From Nitrospirota bacterium (GTDB lineage: Bacteria > Nitrospirota > Thermodesulfovibrionia > Thermodesulfovibrionales > JdFR-85), in the NCBI GenBank assembly GCA_015485235.1, contig WFTX01000295.1, positions 1 through 8,293 of the forward strand: a DNA stretch of 8,293 nucleotides. Reading direction: 5' to 3'. Of the stretch, positions 1 through 5,357 are shown piece after piece (the first letter of the stretch is position 1; each line of letters opens with the position of its first letter). Made by a program: the position numbers and the translations under genes. The notes under the pieces were generated by a model that worked only from the letters and a program-made list of their open reading frames with translations, had not been told where the DNA came from and did not search any database.

Positions 1-71
1 GAAGCAATCTCATTTCATTGTATATCAATATGTTGTGAGATCGCTTCGTCGTTTCACTCCTCGCGATGACG
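1..71. repeat. Inverted-repeat intergenic element, left arm cut by the window edge
   Basis: Positions 1-12 (GAAGCAATCTCA) are the reverse complement of 36-47 (TGAGATCGCTTC) with one mismatch, separated by an AT-rich 23-nt spacer. The right arm runs on through CGTCGTTTCACTCCTCGCGATGACG to about 71. This resembles the widespread dispersed bacterial repeat of the form TGAGATTGCTTCGTCGCTTCGCTCC followed by TCGCAATGAC, which from memory occurs in several environmental phyla. The left arm should continue beyond position 1. It is noncoding and its mechanism of spread is unknown to me. Confidence 0.6.
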
Positions 72-112
72 GATTCCCCGGAATTAATCAGAGGTTCCTT
101 TACCAGTAAAAT

Positions 113-209
113 CTGAGAGTCAGGATGCGGCTGTGTAAAGCGGGTATCGTGGAGCGCAGGTAGCAGGATACCCGCCTGTCAGGGGCTTCCACGCCCCATC
201 CTGTCTCAG
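113..209. ncRNA. Candidate structured RNA or DNA element: three-way junction fold
   Basis: Nested complementary segments would close a branched structure. The outer stem pairs CTGAGA (113-118) and CAGGATG (121-127) with CATCCTG (197-203) and TCTCAG (204-209), leaving a two-base bulge. Inside it are a 9-bp perfect hairpin, GCGGGTATC (140-148) with GATACCCGC (167-175), and a 5-bp hairpin, GGGGC (182-186) with GCCCC (193-197, sharing base 197 with the outer stem). The two loops also contain complementary pentamers, GTGGA (149-153) and TCCAC (188-192), which could form a loop-loop contact. I do not recognise a known RNA family. The strand is undetermined, and a single-strand recombination site or a dispersed palindromic repeat are alternatives. 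Confidence 0.4.
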
Positions 210-265
210 CCTCGCCTTCAGCTTTTTTCCTGGAAACCGGGTGCTTCCCCACTGCGTGTTCACGT

Positions 266-284
266 CTGTTCAAATCTGAAACAG
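266..284. promoter_or_regulatory. Possible activator-binding palindrome upstream of the sigma-54 promoter
   Basis: CTGTT (266-270) and AACAG (280-284) form an imperfect palindrome about 50 bp upstream of the -24 box. Sigma-54 promoters need an enhancer-binding protein bound upstream, and this is the most symmetric site available. It is weak evidence on its own. Confidence 0.25.
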
Positions 285-336
285 CAAAAATTGCCTCCCT
301 TCAGAGAAAATCCTTTTAAATCAATATGTTACAAAC

Positions 337-352
337 TGGCACGGATATTGAC
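337..352 (+). promoter_or_regulatory. Sigma-54 (-24/-12) promoter candidate
   Basis: The sequence TGGCACGGATATTGAC matches the consensus TGGCACG-N4-TTGC(A/T) at every fixed position except the C of the -12 GC, which is A here. The GG and -12 elements have the correct spacing. Transcription would begin near 363, giving a leader of about 58 nt before the ATG at 421. The imperfect -12 element leaves some doubt. Confidence 0.55.
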
Positions 353-420
353 TTTGCTTAAGTGTAATCGACAGAGCGTTTACTGCCGGAAATGGTTTTG
401 AGAAAGGAGGTGAGTCCAGG

Positions 421-903
421 ATGAGGAGCAAGGTCCTGTTTGTGACAAGGGGAGATGATGAACAGTTTCATGACGGGTTCGTTTACGCAACCGGGCTTGC
501 AAAGATTGCAGAAGGTGGAGTGTTCGTGCTTTTCCTTCACGAACGGAAGATGCTCAGGGAGTTCGAGGATGAGATGGCAGCGGCAGCCCTGGCAGGAGAG
601 GGTGATTTCGAAGCAGCGAGGGAGATTCTGAACGAGGGCAATCCTGACCTGAAGGATGAGGCGGAGCAGCGGATCAGGCAACTGCAGGCATTGCACGGAG
701 GAGATGATCTGATAGTTGACTACAGGACGGGTACAGACGGAGTTGTCCCTGCGATCAGGACCGTCCTGCAGGAGCATCCTGCCATAGAGATCGTAATAAT
801 CAGCCCGTCCCTCATGGACGGAGAAAAGTCCCTGAGCTTCAAGAAACTCAGGAGGAAGATTTCCAGGCCTGTTGTAACCATGTCGAGACCGGCGAGGGCC
901 TGA
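421..903 (+). CDS. Universal-stress-protein-like (Usp/HUP fold) protein, degenerate
   Basis: A 160-residue cytoplasmic protein, close to the usual Usp length. The start follows an extended ribosome binding site (AAAGGAGGTGA, 403-413). The N-terminal strand KVLFVTRGDDE (residues 4-14), a second hydrophobic strand VFVLFLHERK (34-43), the strand IEIVIISPS (122-130) and the terminal strand RPVVTMSRP fit the alternating beta/alpha Usp plan. The family ATP motif G-2x-G-9x-G(S/T) is missing, so ATP binding is unlikely. Residues 48-70 (FEDEMAAA...GDFEAAREIL) form a charged, alanine-rich helix that reappears in the small protein encoded immediately downstream. It is the first gene of an apparent operon with that small protein and a TauE/SafE permease, likely driven by the sigma-54 promoter at 337-352. 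The Usp assignment comes from pattern, not from a search; the exact role is unknown. Confidence 0.6.
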   Translation: MRSKVLFVTRGDDEQFHDGFVYATGLAKIAEGGVFVLFLHERKMLREFEDEMAAAALAGEGDFEAAREILNEGNPDLKDEAEQRIRQLQALHGGDDLIVDYRTGTDGVVPAIRTVLQEHPAIEIVIISPSLMDGEKSLSFKKLRRKISRPVVTMSRPARA

Positions 904-930
904 AACTAAAACATAAAAGGAGGATTAAAA

Positions 931-1122
931 ATGACTTTCTTAAAAAGACTTGCCAGAAAATTCGAGGATGAAATGGCAGCAGCAGGTATCGCCCAGGCAG
1001 GGGATACGGAACTTGCCAGCCAAATGATCAAGGAATCGTTAGCAAAAGAATCCCAGGAGCACCCATCCCGGCAGAATCAGGAAATGATGCATCTCTCAGC
1101 AGAGCCGGCTGAGGGGAAGTAG
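931..1122 (+). CDS. Small helical protein sharing a motif with the upstream Usp-like protein
   Basis: A 63-residue protein with a clear ribosome binding site (AAAGGAGG, 916-923) seven bases before the ATG. Residues 1-10 are basic and partly hydrophobic (MTFLKRLARK). Residues 11-33 (FEDEMAAAGIAQAGDTELAS and onward) match residues 48-70 of the preceding Usp-like protein at 13 of 23 positions, including eight in a row. The C-terminal third is polar and probably disordered. There is no signal peptide or membrane segment. It lies 27 bp after the Usp-like gene, and its stop codon overlaps the ribosome binding site of the permease gene, so the three are probably cotranscribed. I do not recognise a named family. 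A binding or adaptor role between the Usp-like protein and the permease is only an inference from position and the shared motif. Confidence 0.7.
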   Translation: MTFLKRLARKFEDEMAAAGIAQAGDTELASQMIKESLAKESQEHPSRQNQEMMHLSAEPAEGK

Positions 1123-1136
1123 GAGGTAGCAGAATT

Positions 1137-1919
1137 ATGTCAATGTTCATGGTGCTTCTTGTTCTCGGGGTGTTCGGTGGTTTCCTGTCCGGCTTGCTGG
1201 GACTGGGCGGAGCCATAATAATGATTCCCCTCATGCTGACTGTGCCCAAGATGCTCGGGGTGGGTGCCCTCAGCATGAAGGCAGTGGCAGGGCTTTCAAT
1301 GATCCAGGTTGTGTTCGCCTCCCTTTCAGGGGTGTTCAGACACAGAAAGAACAGGTTCGTGAGTATGAAGCTCCTGCTCACCCTGGGTGTTGCAGTAGCG
1401 GTAGGCTCGGGTTTCGGTTCCACCATATCCAAGTATATGAGCAACCAGTCGCTGATGATTGCCTTCGGGGTAATCGCTGTGATCGCTGCGGTCATGATGT
1501 TTATACCGCCCAGGGAAGAGAGTGACGAGATTAAAGATCCTGACAGCATAGAGTTCAACAGGCCCCTCGCTATTGTCCTGGGATTTGTGATTGGTTCCCT
1601 GGCAGGCATGGTCGGTGCTGGAGGCGGTTTCGTGCTGGTGCCCGTAATGATCTACATACTGAGGATCCCTCTCAGGGTCACAATAGGCACAAGCCTCGGC
1701 ATAGTGTTCATAGGGGCCATCATGGGAGCCATCGGGAAGATGGCCACCGGACAGGTGGACTGGATGCTCGCCCTTGCGCTTATTGTGAGTTCCATACCGT
1801 CTGCCCAGATTGGAAGCATGGTGAGCAAACGTACTCCGGCACTGGTACTGAGGTATTCGCTCATGCTGGTCATTGTGTTTACGAGTGCCGAGATCTGGTA
1901 TAAGATAATAGCCAGATAG
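1137..1919 (+). CDS. TauE/SafE family (DUF81) inner-membrane permease
   Basis: A 260-residue integral membrane protein with about eight hydrophobic segments. The family's internal duplication is visible: GGFLSGLLGLGGAIIMIP at residues 14-31 and GSLAGMVGAGGGFVLVP at 153-169 are the two glycine-rich re-entrant signatures, each starting one half. The halves are joined by a polar linker at 124-142 (PREESDEIKDPDSIEF). TauE/SafE proteins are thought to move sulfite, sulfoacetate and other small sulfur-containing or organic anions; the substrate here cannot be read from sequence. The start is set by GGAGGT at 1122-1127, nine bases before the ATG. It is the third gene after the Usp-like and small proteins and is followed by a strong hairpin at 1952-1983. 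A second Usp gene downstream strengthens the Usp/permease association. Confidence 0.9.
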   Translation: MSMFMVLLVLGVFGGFLSGLLGLGGAIIMIPLMLTVPKMLGVGALSMKAVAGLSMIQVVFASLSGVFRHRKNRFVSMKLLLTLGVAVAVGSGFGSTISKYMSNQSLMIAFGVIAVIAAVMMFIPPREESDEIKDPDSIEFNRPLAIVLGFVIGSLAGMVGAGGGFVLVPVMIYILRIPLRVTIGTSLGIVFIGAIMGAIGKMATGQVDWMLALALIVSSIPSAQIGSMVSKRTPALVLRYSLMLVIVFTSAEIWYKIIAR

Positions 1920-1951
1920 CCCCCGCCTCCCTTTTATCTTATACCACCTCC

Positions 1952-1983
1952 AGAGGGATGTGCAGTTTACTGCACATCCCTCT
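1952..1983 (+). terminator. Perfect 14-bp hairpin after the permease gene
   Basis: AGAGGGATGTGCAG (1952-1965) pairs perfectly with CTGCACATCCCTCT (1970-1983) around a four-base TTTA loop. It lies 32 bp past the permease stop and before the next gene, so it probably ends or protects the operon mRNA. No U tract follows, so it is not a textbook intrinsic terminator; an mRNA-stabilising stem or a protein-binding palindrome are alternatives. Confidence 0.5.
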
Positions 1984-2006
1984 ACTTAACCGGATACCCG
2001 GCATCC

Positions 2007-2028
2007 ATATCATCCCGGTGTGTGATAT
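2007..2028. promoter_or_regulatory. Possible operator: ATATCA-N10-TGATAT
   Basis: A perfect 6-bp inverted repeat (2007-2012 and 2023-2028) sits 24 bp before the GTG start of the tandem Usp gene, in the only room available for its promoter. The half-site is short, so chance is quite possible. Confidence 0.2.
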
Positions 2029-2051
2029 CATAGAATCATGGAGGAGTGAGC

Positions 2052-2915
2052 GTGACAAGAATACTGGCTATTGATGACCCCCGCATGAGTGACAGTCTCC
2101 TCTCTGCCGTAAGACACTGGTGTGATCTGACCGGTGGAACTGCAAGGATTCTGAGCGTGGTTGATGAATCGGTTGTAAGGGACACCACCCGTGCCATCGG
2201 TGTGATTGGCAAGGTCTCCTCCGCTGTGAAGGAGGACTTCATCAAGGAGAAGGAGAAGGTTATTACAGCCCTCCTGTTTAATGCCGGTTTTGAGCCGGAA
2301 GATGGTATAAGCGTAAGGGCGGGTAATCTGCTGGAGGAGATCAGGAGAGAGATCGACTCATATAAACCCGATCTTGTGATTACCACATCACGGCTAAGAG
2401 GAGGGGTGATAAATGTTACAGAAGGGGTTCTTGAGTACACAAAGGGGAATGTTCTAATACTTATAGCCCCATACAGAAGAAACAACATAAAGTATGCCCT
2501 GGTTGCCATGGACAGCGATGCACAGGACCACAGGGCATTTCATACCGCAGTTTCACTGCTCCGGAGGTTCGGCGGGCGGGTCCACCTGGTGGTGGCAGTA
2601 GAGGTGAACGAACAAATACTGATCAATGCCCCGGAGATTATCGAAGGTAAATATGAAAAAGCGAAGCGCCTGATAACCGACCTTGCAGAAGCAGGACTGA
2701 AGAAAGGAGTACCGGTTACTACAACCCTCAGGGAGGGGACAATTACTGAAGTGGTCAGCAGAGTCGATATCAATACCCAGCCTGATCTCATTCTTATCGG
2801 GGGTGACAGTGGCACGGGTATCAGCAGGCTGATCATGGGTAGTGAGGCCGGAAGTCTTGTCAGGAAGGTCCATGCTCCGGTACTGGTGTGCAAGAAAGAT
2901 ATCGAACTCGGTTAA
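2052..2915 (+). CDS. Tandem universal stress protein (two Usp domains)
   Basis: A 287-residue cytoplasmic protein made of two Usp domains. The first (about 1-140) has strands TRILAIDD, TARILSVVDE, DLVITTS and VLILIAP but no intact nucleotide motif. The second (about 146-281) has YALVAMDSD, GRVHLVVAVEV, PDLILIGGDSG and a C-terminal HAPVLVCK typical of the family. Its ATP motif G-2x-G-9x-GS appears at 250-264 as GGDSGTGISRLIMGS, with serine at the second glycine when aligned without gaps, so weak or altered ATP binding is likely. Two in-frame GTG codons compete. GTG 2052 is chosen because GGAGG (2040-2044) lies seven bases upstream, while GTG 2046 would leave one base. It follows the permease operon after a hairpin and may have its own promoter in 1984-2040. 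Such proteins usually act in stress or energy-limitation signalling; the partner is unknown. Confidence 0.85.
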   Translation: MTRILAIDDPRMSDSLLSAVRHWCDLTGGTARILSVVDESVVRDTTRAIGVIGKVSSAVKEDFIKEKEKVITALLFNAGFEPEDGISVRAGNLLEEIRREIDSYKPDLVITTSRLRGGVINVTEGVLEYTKGNVLILIAPYRRNNIKYALVAMDSDAQDHRAFHTAVSLLRRFGGRVHLVVAVEVNEQILINAPEIIEGKYEKAKRLITDLAEAGLKKGVPVTTTLREGTITEVVSRVDINTQPDLILIGGDSGTGISRLIMGSEAGSLVRKVHAPVLVCKKDIELG

Positions 2916-3211
2916 CACCGAACACTTCAGAGCGCCTGCTGAGTTTCCTCATCTGAGCCATCGTCTTTGAACCTTTCCACTCCTTTTGACCACATACTAT
3001 CAGAGAGGCAATCATGACTCTCTGAGAAATCATAAGCATTCTCCCGGAATCACCCTTCTACCCGGAACTGCTCCTGAAGGAGAGGCTGGTAGTTGTTCGG
3101 GGACACCTTGTGGAAGCCGGAAGTGCTGAGGAGTAAGCGAATACTTTTTATCCAATAAACAAACTAAAAACCTTTATAATATAAAAAAGATAAAAAACAA
3201 GGAGGCGAGTC
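2916..3211. other. Intergenic region with an orphan coding-like stretch
   Basis: No intact gene is seen. An 8-bp inverted repeat TCAGAGAG/CTCTCTGA (3000-3007 and 3018-3025) with a ten-base loop lies in the middle. Positions 3026-3136 are open in one frame for 36 codons, without a normal start codon, and end in TAA; this may be a gene remnant. From 3137 the sequence becomes strongly AT-rich, leading into the promoter of the next gene. Confidence 0.45.
3175..3180 (+). promoter_or_regulatory. -10 box candidate for the exported-protein gene
   Basis: A perfect TATAAT lies in an AT-rich block 31 bp before the ATG at 3212. No convincing -35 hexamer is found at 16-18 bp spacing, so the assignment rests on the -10 and its placement. 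Confidence 0.35.
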
Positions 3212-4360
3212 ATGAAAGGGAAGAAAGTTATCTGGCAGTTAGTGATAATCCTGGCCATACTCACCGTCCTGCCGGTAGAACTCCTGGCAGCGGGAATAAC
3301 CGTGATAACCCCTAATGGTGGTGAGACATGGCAGGCTGGAAGCACCCGGACCATCAGATGGCGCACTACCGGAAATATACAAAAGGTAAAAATCGTCTTG
3401 AAGAAAGGAGGGCGCTTCTACATGAGACTGACTCCTCGTGGTGGGATCGCCAATACTGGTAGTTTCCGCTGGAGTATTCCTGCTGACATCATACCGGACA
3501 ACAACTACAGGATAAAAATCTCCACTCTGGATAATTCTGACTCCGACAAAAGTAATGCAAATTTCACTATCTATGCCCTGGGAACTCCGGCAGTTGCACC
3601 GTTGATTCTTGACTCCCCCAATGGTGGTGAGATGATACTCCAGGGAGCAACGGTAAACATAACATGGGTAAGCAATACCGCACGCGGTAGGGTAGTAGTC
3701 AGTCTGGAGAAAGACGGAAGAAGGGTTACAATGCTGTCTCCTCCTGGAGGAGTCCCTGCCTCAAGAGGCCGTCTCAGGTGGGATGTCCCGGAGGACCTGC
3801 CTGCAGGCAACTACAAAGTGGTAATCACCAGGCCAGGTGGAGAGGTTCTTGACAGGAGTGACAGTCCGTTTTCCATAGTCTCCATGCCCTCACATGTAAA
3901 TGTAACCTTGGAAAATAGTGTGGTTTCGCTTCCTGATCTGGTGCCGACTGATATATGGTTAGTGTATGCCCCACCGGTGCCAGGGTGTGCTATAAAGACA
4001 AGAATCAGGAACAACGGCCCCGGGCAGATAAACATGTCAGAGACAGAATTTGCAAACAACGTGGTGGTGTTCCTTATAGGAAGTAATTATCCCTGGGCGT
4101 TTACACTTAGTCAGTTAATGGGCAGAGAATACCTTAACCTGCGGCAGCCTGGAGGAGAGGTGGTTGTTACTGCTCCCACAGATCGATTCATGCCCAGAAT
4201 AGAGACAGAGTTTCGGGTTCAGGTAGAGGTTGATGGAAACTACGAGATCACTGAAGGGAATGAAAGCAACAATATTTTCTATAAAAGATGCACCTGTGAT
4301 CCTGATCTTGCTGACCCGGTCAGGTCAGACAACAGGGTTAAGATCATTCCCTGCAGGTAA
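3212..4360 (+). CDS. Exported protein with two PNGGE beta-sandwich repeats and a CARDB-like domain
   Basis: A 382-residue secreted or periplasmic protein. Residues 1-27 are a signal peptide: basic MKGKK, a hydrophobic core, and a likely cleavage near LLAA. There is no lipobox cysteine. Two homologous repeats follow, at 29-121 and 131-223. Each begins with PNGGE (34-38 and 136-140), then an I-x-W core (W50; W152), then a FRW/LRW tryptophan (W87; W190) and a closing F-x-I strand. This matches the Ser-Thr-rich GPI-anchored (Kre9/KNH-like) sandwich family often seen in bacterial surface proteins. Residues 240-358 look like a CARDB adhesion domain: PDLVPTDIWL, then RIRNNGPG, ending in VDGNYEITEGNESNNIF. 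The tail carries CTC and a final CR; with Cys259 these could form disulfides. The start follows AAGGAGG (3199-3205). A role in adhesion or binding of surface polymers is inferred from domain type. Confidence 0.75.
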   Translation: MKGKKVIWQLVIILAILTVLPVELLAAGITVITPNGGETWQAGSTRTIRWRTTGNIQKVKIVLKKGGRFYMRLTPRGGIANTGSFRWSIPADIIPDNNYRIKISTLDNSDSDKSNANFTIYALGTPAVAPLILDSPNGGEMILQGATVNITWVSNTARGRVVVSLEKDGRRVTMLSPPGGVPASRGRLRWDVPEDLPAGNYKVVITRPGGEVLDRSDSPFSIVSMPSHVNVTLENSVVSLPDLVPTDIWLVYAPPVPGCAIKTRIRNNGPGQINMSETEFANNVVVFLIGSNYPWAFTLSQLMGREYLNLRQPGGEVVVTAPTDRFMPRIETEFRVQVEVDGNYEITEGNESNNIFYKRCTCDPDLADPVRSDNRVKIIPCR

Positions 4361-4374
4361 GTGTATTATGGTAG

Positions 4375-4380
4375 TATAAT
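4375..4380 (+). promoter_or_regulatory. -10 box placed for a leaderless mRNA
   Basis: A perfect TATAAT ends seven bases before the ATG at 4387, so a transcript starting at the normal distance would begin at or beside the start codon. No good -35 hexamer is seen near 4352-4357. The same stretch has no ribosome binding site (CACGAG precedes the ATG), which fits leaderless expression. Confidence 0.4.
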
Positions 4381-4386
4381 CACGAG

Positions 4387-5049
4387 ATGCCCCAGAGCAG
4401 CCCCAGGCTCATAGGAGTAGGTGGTGGCAAGGGTGGCGTGGGTAAGAGCATCGTCGCCCTTACCATTGCACGGGTACTCTCTGACAGGGGTGATGAGGTC
4501 GTGCTTGCCGATCTTGATCTGGGGGCGGCCAATCTTCATACATACCTCGGTATACATGGAAGGGTTCCCACCCTTTCGGACTTCATTGCAGGAGGAATGG
4601 CAGACCTCTCCCCCCTTCTGGTGGATACCCCTATGCCACGGGTTCATCTAATAGCCGGAGGGGTTGGTAGTTTAAAGACTGCAAACCCCACATTCCAGAG
4701 CAAGATGAAACTCCTCAGGCATATCAGCCGTCTGTCTGCAGACTGGGTGGTCCTTGACCTTGGCGCAGGAGTACATTACAACACCCTGGATTTCTTCAAC
4801 GCTGCCCATTACAGGGTGGTGGTAACACAGCCTGAGGCAGGGGCGGTGCTTAATGCCTATGGGTTTATCAAGAGCGCCCTTTTAAGAAGAATATCAAGGG
4901 TGTTCAGTAAGGACAAAAACCTGACAAAGGCACTGGAGGAAAGAGTTTCTACCACTCGGTCCAGAGGGTTGTTGACCTTCTGCTTGACAGACAGACTGTC
5001 CATGAGTCCTATCCTGAGGGGTTTGATGATGAATACCGGGAGAGACTGA
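4387..5049 (+). CDS. MinD/ParA-family P-loop ATPase (FlhG-like), probably frameshifted at the 3' end
   Basis: The deviant Walker A motif GGKGGVGKS (residues 13-21), the second aspartate motif LADLDLGAANLHTYLG (40-55) and the Walker B-like VVLDLGAGVHYNTLDFF (121-137) place this firmly in the MinD/ParA SIMIBI ATPases. The last motif resembles FlhG-like ATPases that position polar structures. VVVTQPEAGAVLNAYGFIKSALLRR (145-168) also fits. After about residue 175 the usual family C-terminus, with a second nucleotide-facing region and membrane-targeting helix, is not recognisable; the frame ends in low-quality residues at 220. A coding-looking continuation lies in the -1 frame to 5180. An in-frame TAG at 4372 makes ATG 4387 the earliest possible start. 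It follows the exported-protein gene by 26 bp but probably has its own promoter. It is likely a damaged gene, or a sequencing error. Confidence 0.75.
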   Translation: MPQSSPRLIGVGGGKGGVGKSIVALTIARVLSDRGDEVVLADLDLGAANLHTYLGIHGRVPTLSDFIAGGMADLSPLLVDTPMPRVHLIAGGVGSLKTANPTFQSKMKLLRHISRLSADWVVLDLGAGVHYNTLDFFNAAHYRVVVTQPEAGAVLNAYGFIKSALLRRISRVFSKDKNLTKALEERVSTTRSRGLLTFCLTDRLSMSPILRGLMMNTGRD

Positions 5050-5180
5050 TCGCATTCCTGGACAGCCTTGATGACAATATGGTGTCTCCTTCCGAGAAGA
5101 TACATCTCAAGTTAAAGGTATTCTTCAGACCTGAGAAGGTGGTTGATTATCTTAAAGATCGGGGGATAGACTTTCTCTGA
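4911..5180 (+). pseudogene. Out-of-frame C-terminal continuation of the MinD-like ATPase gene
   Basis: In the -1 frame relative to the ATPase, the sequence is open from just after a TAA at 4908-4910 to a TGA at 5178-5180. It encodes a plausible charged helical tail: SFYHSVQRVVDLLLDRQ, then a region around YPEGFDDEYRERLIAFLDSLDD, ending PEKVVDYLKDRGIDFL. It has no ATG, GTG or TTG until ATG 5077, so it is unlikely to be an independent gene. A single-base loss somewhere in 4911-5048 would join it to the ATPase and give a protein of about 264 residues, normal for MinD-type proteins. The A5 run at 4915-4919 is one candidate point. The tail itself does not look like the standard FlhG C-terminus and I do not recognise it. 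Confidence 0.6.
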
Positions 5181-5250
5181 GACCAGATGACTCCACAGGT
5201 GAGAAGGTAAATCCGTCTGGCCTTTCAGGTCTGTGTGAAATCAAGGGCAA

Positions 5251-5353
5251 GCTGGTGTTGCATAAAATTGAAGGACACGGATAACACAGATTGCACTGAA
5301 AATGTGGGGTTATTTGCGTTCTGATTAGTGGAGGTATGTATTGTAACACCAGC
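5251..5353. repeat. 103-bp segment bounded by 12-bp inverted repeats
   Basis: GCTGGTGTTGCA (5251-5262) and TGTAACACCAGC (5342-5353) are inverted copies with one mismatch. They bound an AT-rich noncoding stretch between two convergent genes. It could be a small palindromic element or a long-range stem; no flanking target duplication is evident. Confidence 0.35.
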
Positions 5354-5357
5354 ATTC

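Larger units (their letters stand above)
72..420. other. Gene-free leader region upstream of the Usp-like operon
   Basis: I see no credible reading frame here. The stretch holds the branched inverted-repeat structure at 113-209, a T6 run at 223-228, an imperfect palindrome at 266-284, a sigma-54-type promoter at 337-352 and a ribosome binding site at 403-413. The frame on the opposite strand that crosses 358-777 is a shadow of the Usp-like gene. Confidence 0.6.

Noticed and set aside
358..777. Reverse-strand open frame of 139 codons over the Usp-like gene
   Set aside because: It is a shadow of the + strand gene, which has a strong ribosome binding site and a family-like protein; the reverse product resembles nothing and ends inside the promoter region.
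2046..2051. Earlier GTG start for the tandem Usp gene
   Set aside because: The only ribosome binding site (2040-2044) would be one base away from it; GTG 2052 gives normal spacing.
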